NCBI GenBank assembly: GCA_012728835.1
Contig: JAAYEJ010000061.1
Location: forward strand, 47,838 to 111,837
Source: Candidatus Brocadiaceae bacterium
Lineage (GTDB): Bacteria; Planctomycetota; Brocadiia; SM23-32
Direction of reading: 5' to 3'
DNA: 64,000 nt
Both the position numbers and the translations under genes were made by a program. Each line of letters begins with the position of its first letter. Position 1 is the first letter of the stretch. The notes under the pieces are model-generated. The model worked only from the letters and a program-made list of their open reading frames with translations, did not search any database and had not been told where the DNA came from. Below are positions 49,077-57,627 of the stretch, piece by piece.

Positions 49077-52064
49077 TCAGATGAGGGGTGTCTTCCAGGC
49101 TGCTTTGAGGCGACCCAGAGAAGCGTTCAGGATGACGGTGCCGTGCAGGCCGTTGACCGTGAGGACCCGGGAGTGCTCCGTGCGGCCGACGGTGGCCAGG
49201 GGCACGCCGGCCAGCCGGCCCTCGAACTCCGCGGCGTGTTCGGGCCGCACCTCCGCCAGGAAGCGGCTGGCCGATTCGCTGAACAGCAGGACGCTGTCGC
49301 GCCGGAGGTCGTCCGGCCCGTGGTAGGGCACCGAATCGAGGTCGATCTGCAGGCCGATGTCCCCGGAGAACGCCATCTCAGCGGCTGCGACGGCCAGGCC
49401 GCCTTCGGAGAGGTCGTGACAGGCGCGCACGAGGCCGTCGCCGATGGCGTGCGCCAGGCACTCCATCGTGTGCCGTGCCCGTTCCACGCGCACCTGGGGC
49501 ACGCTGCTGCCGGTCAGGGCGAAGAGTTCCAGGTAGTGCGACCCGCCGAGTTCGGGGTGCGTGGCCCCGATCAGGTAGACCAGGTTGCCGGGTTCCTTCA
49601 GGTCCATGGTGACGGCGCGGCGGACGTCGTCCATGACGGCCAGTGCGCTGATGAGCAGGGTGGGCGGGATGGCAATGGTCTCCTGCCCGGTGTTGAACTC
49701 GTTGTTCAGGCTGTCCTTGCCGCTGATGAAGGGCACGCCGAAGCCGACGGCGGCGTCGTAGCAGGCCATGGCCGCCCGCACGAGGGTGCCGAGCTGCTCG
49801 GGGCGGCGGGTGTTGCCCCAGCAGAAGTTGTCCAGGATGGCCGTGTGGGTGATCGGGGCGCCGACGGCCGTCAGGTTGCGCAGGGCCTCGTCGATGGCGC
49901 AGGCGGCGGCGTGATAGGCGTCGATGTCGCCGTAGCGGGGGTTGAGGCCGCAGGCGACGGCGATGCCGCGGGTGGATCCGAGCACGGGGGTCAGGACGGA
50001 GGCGTCGCCGGGGCCGTCGGCCAGCGGGCCGACCAGCGGCTTGACGACGGTCTGTCCCTGGACCTCGTGGTCGTACTGGCGGATGATCCATTCCTTGGAG
50101 CAGACGTTCGGGGCGGCCAGTATCCGCTCCAGGGCGGCCGTCCAGTCATCGGGGCCGGCCAGCGCGCGGTCGCAGGCATCGGACTCGGCGGGGGTTGCCG
50201 CCTTCCGGGACTCGGGCAGGAGCGGGTCCGGCCGCAGCACGGGCTCCCAGCGCGCCTGGCCGTGGAACCGGGGCAGCCCTTCGTGGACGAACGTCATGTC
50301 CAGGTCCGCGACCACGCGGCCGTCGTAGCGGACGGTCAGGCGGCCGTCGCCGGTGAAGCGCCCGACGACGGTGGCCTCGACGTCCTCGGCGGCGAAGACG
50401 TCCATGATCGCCTCCAGGTTCTCCGGGGGCACGGCGAGCACCATGCGTTCCTGGGCTTCGGAGACCCAGATTTCGGTGTAGGAGAGGCCCTCGTATTTGA
50501 GCGGCACGCGGTGGATTTCGGCGTCCACGCCGGTGATGCGGCCCATCTCGCCGATGGCGCAGCTGAGCCCGCCGGCCCCGCAGTCGGTGATGTCGCGGTA
50601 GAGGCCCAGGTCGCGCGCCTTCAGCAGGGTGTCCAGGACCTTCTTCTCGGTGATGGCGTTGCCGATCTGGACGCATCCGCTGGAGACGTCCTCACTTTCG
50701 CTGGTCAACTCGACGGACGAGAACGTGGCGCCGTGGATACCGTCGCGGCCGGTGCGGCCTCCGATGACGAGGGCCAGGTCGCCGGGGCGGGCGGCCTTCT
50801 CGATTGCGTTGCGGGGGATCAGGCCCACGTTGCCGCAGTAGACCAGGGGGTTGCCCGTGTAGCGGCGGTCGAAGTAGACGGCGCCGTTGGCCGTGGGGAT
50901 GCCCATGCGGTTGCCGTAGTCGCGCACGCCGGCGACGACGCCCTTCATGACGCGCCGCGGGTGCAGGGCGCCGGGCGGCACCTCGTCGTCCGGCATGTCG
51001 GGCGGGCCGAAGCAGAACACGTCGGTGTTCATGATCGGCCGTGCCCCGAGGCCGGTGCCGAGCGGGTCGCGGATGACGCCGCCGATGCCGGTGTTGGCGC
51101 CGCCGTAGGGTTCGATGGCGCTGGGGTGGTTGTGGGTTTCGACCTTGAAGCAGACGCAGTTCTCGTCGTCGAACTCGATGACGCCGGCGTTGTCCTTGAA
51201 GACGCTGACGCACCAGGGCTTGTCCAGTTCGTCCGTGGCGCGTGCGATGGTGGCTGCCAGGAGGTTGTCGAGCACGACGCGGCCCCGGTCGTCGCGGTGT
51301 TCATCCCATCCGGGGGGTACGGGGCCGTCGTAGGTGATGTGGCCTTTAAGCGTTTTGTGGACGCAGTGTTCGCTCCACGTCTGGGCGAGGATCTCCAGTT
51401 CCAGGTCGGTCGGTTCGCGGCCTTCGTTGCGGAAGTAGCTCTGAACGGCCTTCATCTCTTCCAGCGAGAGCGAGAGCACGCCCTGGCGGCTCATGCGTTC
51501 GAGTTCGGCGTCGTTGGCGTCCCGCAGGGGAACGGTCCGGAGGGCGAACTCGTAGCGGATCTCGTGGGTGGGGTAGAGGGCGGCGGGCTCGTCGATGTGG
51601 ACATCTTCGATGGTGTTGTTGGCCAGCACCTTCCAGGCGATGCGTTCGATCTGCGGGCGGGTCAGGCGGCCGCGCAGGAGGTAGCGCCGTACCGTGCGGA
51701 TGGAGTCGACGTCGTCGGCCAGGCCCAGGTCGGCGGCGCCCTTGAGGGCGCTCTGCTGAACGGGGTCCATGACGCCGGGGCGGCGTTTCACCTCGACGGT
51801 GTGGACGTCTCCGTCCTCGGCCCAGGGCCAGCGCGGCTGTTCGGGTCCGCAGAGGCGGTACTGCTGCACGATGGGATCGACGAACAGCGCGCGGGAGAGG
51901 GCGTGGATCTGATCGGCATCGAGCCGGCCGTCGACGAGGAACACGTCCAGAACGCGCACGTCGCGGACGTCCCGGATCCCGAGGTCGCGGATGTCGGCCA
52001 GGGCGCTGAGGCCGGCGGGGTCCCTGCATTCCTGCTTGCGGATGACTTCGATTCTGTATTGCAT
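49077..52064 (-). CDS. purL: PurS-PurS-PurL fusion (phosphoribosylformylglycinamidine synthase)
   Basis: 995 residues. Two PurS-like segments in tandem at the N-terminus (about 1-75 and 88-158, each ending in a similar RAL-or-VLANN turn), followed by a small-type PurL: TWSEHCVHKTLKGHI, VETHNHPSAIEPYGGANTGIGG, DCGAGGLSCAIGEMGR, and ISGKDSLNNEF. Makes FGAM in purine synthesis. There is no glutaminase domain at the C-terminus, so a separate PurQ is required. ATG 52064 (MQYRIEVIRKQ). End of the infC-led operon. Confidence 0.95.
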   Translation of the reverse strand: MQYRIEVIRKQECRDPAGLSALADIRDLGIRDVRDVRVLDVFLVDGRLDADQIHALSRALFVDPIVQQYRLCGPEQPRWPWAEDGDVHTVEVKRRPGVMDPVQQSALKGAADLGLADDVDSIRTVRRYLLRGRLTRPQIERIAWKVLANNTIEDVHIDEPAALYPTHEIRYEFALRTVPLRDANDAELERMSRQGVLSLSLEEMKAVQSYFRNEGREPTDLELEILAQTWSEHCVHKTLKGHITYDGPVPPGWDEHRDDRGRVVLDNLLAATIARATDELDKPWCVSVFKDNAGVIEFDDENCVCFKVETHNHPSAIEPYGGANTGIGGVIRDPLGTGLGARPIMNTDVFCFGPPDMPDDEVPPGALHPRRVMKGVVAGVRDYGNRMGIPTANGAVYFDRRYTGNPLVYCGNVGLIPRNAIEKAARPGDLALVIGGRTGRDGIHGATFSSVELTSESEDVSSGCVQIGNAITEKKVLDTLLKARDLGLYRDITDCGAGGLSCAIGEMGRITGVDAEIHRVPLKYEGLSYTEIWVSEAQERMVLAVPPENLEAIMDVFAAEDVEATVVGRFTGDGRLTVRYDGRVVADLDMTFVHEGLPRFHGQARWEPVLRPDPLLPESRKAATPAESDACDRALAGPDDWTAALERILAAPNVCSKEWIIRQYDHEVQGQTVVKPLVGPLADGPGDASVLTPVLGSTRGIAVACGLNPRYGDIDAYHAAACAIDEALRNLTAVGAPITHTAILDNFCWGNTRRPEQLGTLVRAAMACYDAAVGFGVPFISGKDSLNNEFNTGQETIAIPPTLLISALAVMDDVRRAVTMDLKEPGNLVYLIGATHPELGGSHYLELFALTGSSVPQVRVERARHTMECLAHAIGDGLVRACHDLSEGGLAVAAAEMAFSGDIGLQIDLDSVPYHGPDDLRRDSVLLFSESASRFLAEVRPEHAAEFEGRLAGVPLATVGRTEHSRVLTVNGLHGTVILNASLGRLKAAWKTPLI

Positions 52065-52095
52065 GGCGGATCGGCTCACGCCGTGGCTCCAGTGT

Positions 52096-52986
52096 TCACG
52101 TGTTGTCCGGGGGGGCCGTGGGGCGGGTGCGCAGGAGGCCCTCGCGCCGAGTCCTGGCATCGACCAGCAGGCGGCGGAGGGGTTCCAGGTCCCCGGCGGC
52201 CAGGCTGTCGGCCATCTGCCGGAGCACGGCGACGTGGTCCAGCACGGCCTGCCGGACCTGTTTCCGGTTCGACGCGCAGATGTCGATCCAGATCTCGGGG
52301 TCGCCGCTGGCGACGCGGGTGGTGTCCAGCAGGCTGCGGCCGCAGAGGGCTGCCTGCCCGGGGTCGAGTTCGACCATCAGCGCGGCGGCGGCCAGGTGCG
52401 GCAGGTGGCTGACGCGTGCGACGGTGCGGTCATGGGCCTCGGGCGTCATGTGCACGACGCGGGCGCCGAGTGCCTTCCACAGCCGTTCGACGGCGGCGGC
52501 GGCGGGGTCGGTGTCCGCCCCGGCGGTGAGGATGCAGACGGCGCCTTCGAACAGGTCTGCGGCGGCGGCTTCGGGGCCGCTTCGCTCGCTGCCGGCCATC
52601 GGGTGCGAGGGGACGTAGGCGACGTCCGGACGGCTGCCGAGGGCCGAGGCGATCGTCCGCACGACCTCGGCCTTTGTGCTGGCCACGTCCGTGACGAGCG
52701 CTCCGGGCTTCAGGTGGGGGGCGATGGCCGAGGCGATGGCGGGAAGGGCGCGGATGGGGGTGGCCAGTATGACGAGGTCGGCATCGCGGACTCCCCGGCC
52801 GGGCTCGAGCGTGGCCTCGTCGATGGCGCCGACGGCCAGCGCCCGGTCGAGGGATTCGGCGCGCCGGCCGATGCCGCGGATCCGCCGCGCCAGTTGCCGG
52901 CGGCGCATGGCCAGGCCCATCGAGCCGCCGATGAGGCCGGGGCCGAAGACGGCCACCTGCTCGAACATGACGGGGGTGCTGTCCAT
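52096..52986 (-). CDS. tyrA: Prephenate dehydrogenase
   Basis: 296 residues. NAD-binding GPGLIGGSMG at the N-terminus, DVASTKAEV and VPSHPMAGSERSG (the TyrA signature) follow; the catalytic-His region HPMAG is intact. Converts prephenate to 4-hydroxyphenylpyruvate for tyrosine. ATG 52986 has GAGGA just upstream; GTG 52995 or ATG 52968 are possible. 96 nt after pheT. No ACT domain seen. Confidence 0.93.
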   Translation of the reverse strand: MDSTPVMFEQVAVFGPGLIGGSMGLAMRRRQLARRIRGIGRRAESLDRALAVGAIDEATLEPGRGVRDADLVILATPIRALPAIASAIAPHLKPGALVTDVASTKAEVVRTIASALGSRPDVAYVPSHPMAGSERSGPEAAAADLFEGAVCILTAGADTDPAAAAVERLWKALGARVVHMTPEAHDRTVARVSHLPHLAAAALMVELDPGQAALCGRSLLDTTRVASGDPEIWIDICASNRKQVRQAVLDHVAVLRQMADSLAAGDLEPLRRLLVDARTRREGLLRTRPTAPPDNT

Positions 52987-53082
52987 GATCCTCACGCGTA
53001 CGGGGGGCCGGGAGTCCCGGTCTCAGGCCGGGCCGGTCGTATGGTAGTGTGCGGGCGCCATCGTGTCAATCACGCCCCCGGA

Positions 53083-55104
53083 TCAGCGCAGCCGGGCGCC
53101 CAGCCGGTCGCTCAAGGCATGGAGCACCACGTCGCGGGCCTGTTCGGCTTCGGCGGCGGTGATGGTGCGGTCGGCGCAGCGCAGCGTCAGGGCCAGGGCC
53201 AGGCTCTTGTGCCCGGCGGGGATGGCCTCGCCCCGGTAGGTGCTGAGGTAGTCGACCGCCTCCAGCACGTCCGGCCGGGCGGCCTCCACGCACCGGCGCA
53301 CGTCGGCCCAGCGGACGTTGTCGGCCACGACGACGGCCAGGTCCCTGCGTGTGGCCGGGTACGTCGGGATCGGCCGATAGGCCCGGGCGAGGTGGGCGTT
53401 GTCGGTCAGCAGGCGCAGGTCGATCTCCATCAGGGCGGGCCGCGTGTTCAGGTCCAGCCGGTCGGCGATTGCCCTCGATACGACGCCCGCCACGCCCAGC
53501 AGGCTGCCGTTCAGGCGGAACTGCACGCACTCCTCGGCGTCGAACGGCCCCCGTCCGCCCGCCTCCTCCTCGATGTCCTCCTGGAGGCCGAGTTCGTCGC
53601 ACAGGTTCGCCAGGACGCCCTTCAGGACGCGCAGCCCGTCGTCGCGGTCGGTCAGGACGGCCAGTGCCGTCATCTCGCGGGGCAGTTCCTGGTCGGGCTG
53701 CCCCAGGTGGACGCGGCCCAGCTCGAACAGGTCCACTGCGGGCGTCCCGTGGGCGGCGTTGAACGCTTTGACGCCGAGCAGGTTGGCCATGGTCGTCTGG
53801 CGCAGGTGCGAGCGTTCGTTCGTGACGGGGTTGCGGACGGCGATCGGTTCGGCGTCGGACCACGGCTGGGCGCGCTGGACCGGGTCGGGGGCGATCAGGG
53901 TGTAGGTCATCGCTTCGGTGAAGCCCTGGCCTGCCAGCAGCAGGCGGGCGCGGCGCTCGGCCGTCCGTGACGGGTCCGGGGCGGACGGCCGTACGGGCAT
54001 GCTGGTGGTCTCGGCGATCCTGTCGTAGCCGTGGATCCGGGCGACCTCCTCGATCAGGTCGATCTCGCGCGACAGGTCGGAACGCCAACTGGGGATGCGC
54101 ACGGTGACCTGCCGGCCGTCCCGGGCGAGGACGTCGATGCCCAGGCCGGAGAGGATCCGGGCGGCGGTTTCCGTGGGCAGTTCGATGCCCAGCAGGAGCC
54201 TGGTTCGTGCTGCGCGGAGCGTCACCTCGGGCGTCTCCGCCGTGTCGAATCGCAGTTGAGCGCTGCCTGAAAGGAGCTGCCCGCCGGCCAGTTCCATGAT
54301 CAGTGCGCAGGCGCGCCGCGAGGCCCAAGCGGTGATTTCGGGGTCGATTCCGCGCTGATAGCGGTAGGACGAATCGCTCGAGAGGCCGTGTCGGCGGGCC
54401 GTGCGGCGGTTGTTGCGGGGGTCGAACCGCGCGCTCTCCAGCAGCACGTCGACGGTGGCGTCGGAGATCTCGGACTCCAGGCCGCCCATCACGCCGGCCA
54501 GTGCGACGGGGCGCGTCCGGTCCGCGATGACGCACTCCTGTCCGGTCAGTTCCACGCGGGAGCCGTCGATGAGTGTGATCGTCTCGCCTGCGGCCGCGCG
54601 GCGCACGATGACGGCGGCGCCGTCCAGCCGGGCGAGGTCGAAGGCGTGGAGCGGCTGTCCGCATTCGAGCATCACGTAGTTCGTGGCATCGACGACGTTG
54701 TTGATCGGGCGGATGCCGCAGACCTCCAGCCTCTGCTGCAGCCAGGCCGGGGAGGGCCCGACGCGCACGCCGGCGATGACGCGCGCGGTGTAGTGCGGGC
54801 AGAGGTCAGGCGCGTCGACGCGGACCGAGGCGCGGTCTTCGAAGGCGGGCGGGCCGGCCTCGATGAGTTCGAAATCGGGGCGGCGCCACGGGGCGCCCGT
54901 GATGGCGGCCGCTTCGCGTGCGATGCCCAGGTGGCAGAGGCAGTCGGGGCGGTTGCTCTTGACCTCGACGTCCAGCATCCAGTCCTCGCCGCGGGGCTCG
55001 AAGGTATCGACGTTGAGTCCGGAGTGGCTCAGGCGGGCCGAGAGTTCGTGTGCGGGCAGGTCGAAGGCGCAATAGTCCTTCAGCCACTGGTAGCTCGCCT
55101 TCAT
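53083..55104 (-). CDS. pheT: Phenylalanine--tRNA ligase beta subunit, short form
   Basis: 673 residues against about 790 in E. coli. B3/B4 editing domain, B5 domain, and a C-terminal anticodon-binding domain (TYPATRRDLAVVV) are visible. Between MKASYQWLKDYC and the B3/B4 part the usual inserted EMAP-type tRNA_bind OB-fold is missing: KSNRPDCLCHLGIAREAAA follows within 65 residues. 19 nt after pheS. Pairs with PheS as an alpha2-beta2 enzyme. Confidence 0.96.
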   Translation of the reverse strand: MKASYQWLKDYCAFDLPAHELSARLSHSGLNVDTFEPRGEDWMLDVEVKSNRPDCLCHLGIAREAAAITGAPWRRPDFELIEAGPPAFEDRASVRVDAPDLCPHYTARVIAGVRVGPSPAWLQQRLEVCGIRPINNVVDATNYVMLECGQPLHAFDLARLDGAAVIVRRAAAGETITLIDGSRVELTGQECVIADRTRPVALAGVMGGLESEISDATVDVLLESARFDPRNNRRTARRHGLSSDSSYRYQRGIDPEITAWASRRACALIMELAGGQLLSGSAQLRFDTAETPEVTLRAARTRLLLGIELPTETAARILSGLGIDVLARDGRQVTVRIPSWRSDLSREIDLIEEVARIHGYDRIAETTSMPVRPSAPDPSRTAERRARLLLAGQGFTEAMTYTLIAPDPVQRAQPWSDAEPIAVRNPVTNERSHLRQTTMANLLGVKAFNAAHGTPAVDLFELGRVHLGQPDQELPREMTALAVLTDRDDGLRVLKGVLANLCDELGLQEDIEEEAGGRGPFDAEECVQFRLNGSLLGVAGVVSRAIADRLDLNTRPALMEIDLRLLTDNAHLARAYRPIPTYPATRRDLAVVVADNVRWADVRRCVEAARPDVLEAVDYLSTYRGEAIPAGHKSLALALTLRCADRTITAAEAEQARDVVLHALSDRLGARLR

Positions 55105-55123
55105 GTGCGCGCGGCTCCTGGGG

Positions 55124-56134
55124 TCAGAACTGGCTGAGGAAGCGGACGTCGCCCTGGAAGAACAGGCGGCCGTCGGGGATCTCGTACTTGATCATCGCGA
55201 GGCGGTCGACGCCCATGCCGAAGGCGAAACCGGTGTAGCGTTCGGGGTCGTAGCCGACGGCCTCGAACACGTTGGGGTCGACCATGCCGGCACCGAGCAG
55301 TTCGAGCCATCCGGAGTATGAGCAGGTGCGGCATCCCCGGCCGCCGCACATCACGCAGGAGCAGTTCACCTGGGCGCTGGGTTCGGTGAAGGGGAAGAAG
55401 TCGGGTTCGAAGCGGACCTTCACGTCCTTGCCGAAGAACTGGCGCAGGAACATGTGAAGGACGGCCTTGAGGTCTCCGAAGTGGACGCCTTCGTCGACCA
55501 TCAGGCCCTCGACCTGGTGGAACATGGCGAAGTGGCGCGCGTCCTCGGTGTCGCGGCGGAAGCAGCGGCCGGGGACGATGATGCGCAGGGGGGGCCGTCG
55601 GCTTTCCATGACGCGGATCTGGCCGGGGGACGTATGGGGGCGCAGCAGGACGCGGTCGTTGACGTAGAAGGTGTCCCAGTCGTCGCGCGCGGGGTGATCG
55701 GCGGGGATGTTGAGGGCTTCGAAGTTGTAGTAATCCAGCTCCACCTCGGGGCCGTCCACGGCTTCGAAGCCGAGGGTGCGGAAGGCGTCGACGATCTCAT
55801 CGATCGTGCGCGAGATGGGGTGGACGTGGCCGCGCGGGGGGCGGACGGCGGGCAGCGTGGGGTCGGGCGGCGGCGCTTCCCGGCGGGGGCTCTCGCCCAC
55901 GTGGGCTCGCCGCTGCTCGATCAGAGCCGTCAGCGCGTTCTTCAGTTCGTTGGCGCTGCGGCCGGCGGCCGGGCGTTCGGCAGGGGGCAGGGCGGGGAGG
56001 CGGGCCATCAGGTCGGCCAGGATGCCCTTGCGGCCGAGGTAGCGTACTCGGAGCGCCTCCACGGCCGCGGGCGTGGAGGCTTCAGCCAACGCCCGGCGGG
56101 CTTCGTCCAGGATCGTCTGGGGTGTGTCGGCCAT
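55124..56134 (-). CDS. pheS: Phenylalanine--tRNA ligase alpha subunit
   Basis: 336 residues from ATG 56134 (MADTPQTIL); GTG 56149 would add five. Coiled-coil N-terminus, class II motif 2 region with HTSPGQIRVME, and the motif 3 segment GFAFGMGVDRLAM. A cysteine-rich loop (CSCVMCGGRGCRTC) is seen in many PheS. 59 nt after rplT. Confidence 0.97.
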   Translation of the reverse strand: MADTPQTILDEARRALAEASTPAAVEALRVRYLGRKGILADLMARLPALPPAERPAAGRSANELKNALTALIEQRRAHVGESPRREAPPPDPTLPAVRPPRGHVHPISRTIDEIVDAFRTLGFEAVDGPEVELDYYNFEALNIPADHPARDDWDTFYVNDRVLLRPHTSPGQIRVMESRRPPLRIIVPGRCFRRDTEDARHFAMFHQVEGLMVDEGVHFGDLKAVLHMFLRQFFGKDVKVRFEPDFFPFTEPSAQVNCSCVMCGGRGCRTCSYSGWLELLGAGMVDPNVFEAVGYDPERYTGFAFGMGVDRLAMIKYEIPDGRLFFQGDVRFLSQF

Positions 56135-56193
56135 GCTTGTGGTGTTCACGCGTGCACGGGAGCCGCGGGGCGGATGCGGAGGGGGAGCCGTTG

Positions 56194-56544
56194 TCAGCGG
56201 GGCTCCCGGGCCATCTCCACCAGGCGGTCGAACGCCTGCTCATCGGTCAGCGCCAGGTCCGCCAGCACCTTGCGGTTCAGCTCGACATTGGCGTTCTTGA
56301 GGCCTGCTACGAAGCGGCTGTAGCTCATGCCCCGCATGCGGGTGGCGGCCGAGATGCGCGTGATCCAGAGGCGGCGGAACTCGCCCTTCTTTTCACGGCG
56401 GTGCCTGCGGCCGTACCACCAGGCGCGGCGCAGCGTTTCCCGGGCCGAGCGCATCAACTTGCCGCGGCCGCCGCTATAGCCGCTGGCGGCCTTCAGAAGG
56501 CGCTTGGTGCGCCGTTTGCGAACAACGCCTCGTTTGGTTCTCAT
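56194..56544 (-). CDS. rplT: Large ribosomal subunit protein L20
   Basis: 116 residues. KRGVVRKRRTKRLLKAASGYSG-type basic N-terminus and the ITRISAATR segment are diagnostic. L20 represses the infC-rpmI-rplT operon in other bacteria. Confidence 0.97.
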   Translation of the reverse strand: MRTKRGVVRKRRTKRLLKAASGYSGGRGKLMRSARETLRRAWWYGRRHRREKKGEFRRLWITRISAATRMRGMSYSRFVAGLKNANVELNRKVLADLALTDEQAFDRLVEMAREPR

Positions 56545-56592
56545 GGTTGATTCCCGTGTGTCGTGACGGAGGGGTTCTCTGGGGCGGGCCGC

Positions 56593-56787
56593 TCAGATCT
56601 TGCCGAACTGCCGTTCCAGGCTCTTTCGGTCGCCGTCGAACAGCGGGCGCCAGCCTCGAAGGCGACGCTGCCGTTTGGGGGACTTCGTGCTCATCAGGTG
56701 GCGCTTGCCGCTGGCGTTCCGGAGCACCTTGCCGGACGCCGTTCTTTTCAGACGCTTGGCCAGTCCTTTGTGGGTCTTGCCCTTCAT
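56593..56787 (-). CDS. rpmI: Large ribosomal subunit protein L35
   Basis: 64 residues from ATG 56787: MKGKTHKGLAKRLKRTASGKV start, with the KRHLMSTKSPKRQRRLR middle. 164 bp separate it from infC, a larger gap than usual and a possible leader. Confidence 0.95.
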   Translation of the reverse strand: MKGKTHKGLAKRLKRTASGKVLRNASGKRHLMSTKSPKRQRRLRGWRPLFDGDRKSLERQFGKI

Positions 56788-56951
56788 CTTGTCCCTCTGT
56801 ATCGAGCGTCGAGCGACCGACCGACAGCACACGATGCGCGCCCGGCATGGTTCCGCGGGAGAATCCGCAGAAGGGCCCGAAGAGCACGAGGCCTCGGCCG
56901 CGTGTCACCGTGCCCGTCGAGGAAGGGAGCAGGGGGAACGGCCCCGCCCCG

Positions 56952-57452
56952 TCATTTCGGTATCAACAACATGCTCACCCGGCCCGGCCCGGCGCGTGTC
57001 GGGGACTTCTCCGTCTTGGCGATGTCCTCGAACCGGGTGGCGAACTCCTTCATGTTTTCGACGGCCAGGTCCATGTGGGCGCGCTGCCGGCCTCGAAGCA
57101 CCATGAAGATCTCGACCTTGTCATGCTCCTTCAGGAACTCGCGCACGCGCTCGGCCTTGAACGACAGATCGTGATCGTCGCTGGCGAAGCCGATCCGCAT
57201 CCCCTTGAGGCGGGACCGGTGGTGCTTCTGCGTCTGGCGCTTCTTCTTCTGGCGGTATTTGAACTTCCCGTAGTCGAGAAGCTTGCAGACGGGCGGATCG
57301 CCCTGCGGGGCGACCTGCACGAGGTCCATCCCGTCTTCCTCCGCCTTCTTCAGCGCATCCTCAAGGGAGATAATGCCCAACTGGACGCCGTCGACTCCGA
57401 TCAGACGGACCATGTCCGACCGGATCTGCTGGTTGATTCGAAGCTCGGAGAT
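56952..57452 (-). CDS. infC: Translation initiation factor IF-3 with AUC start
   Basis: 166 residues. N-domain begins ISELRINQQIRSDMVRLIG; the C-domain has KGMRIGFASDDHD and HDKVEIFMVLRGRQRAH. No ATG/GTG/TTG fits: the codon at 57452-57450 is ATC, preceded by a strong AAGGAG (57465-57460) at 7-nt spacing. IF-3 genes typically use AUU or AUC starts, since IF-3 rejects such codons on its own mRNA (autoregulation). Leads the operon infC-rpmI-rplT-pheST-tyrA-purL. Confidence 0.93.
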   Translation of the reverse strand: MSELRINQQIRSDMVRLIGVDGVQLGIISLEDALKKAEEDGMDLVQVAPQGDPPVCKLLDYGKFKYRQKKKRQTQKHHRSRLKGMRIGFASDDHDLSFKAERVREFLKEHDKVEIFMVLRGRQRAHMDLAVENMKEFATRFEDIAKTEKSPTRAGPGRVSMLLIPK

Positions 57453-57519
57453 AGCACTGCTCCTTGCAGCAACGGACTCTGTCCACGTGTCCCGGCGCCT
57501 GCAGGACACACTTGGAGAT

Positions 57520-57548
57520 ATCGTAGGGCAAGTGCGGCGAGAAATCAA
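57520..57548 (-). promoter_or_regulatory. Promoter for the infC operon
   Basis: On the minus strand: TTGATT (57548-57543), 17-bp spacer, TACGAT (57525-57520). The leader contains a GTGTCC/GGACAC hairpin before the infC start. Confidence 0.65.
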
Positions 57549-57627
57549 GCACCCGGCGGCGTTTGCCGGTTCCGGGCCCTTCGTTTCGACTCGCAGGGAC
57601 CGGGGGGGCCGAGGTCGCGGGCGCAGC

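Noticed and set aside
48861..52412. A long plus-strand frame opposite purL
   Set aside because: It is the mirror of purL and includes the decamer repeat; no motifs.
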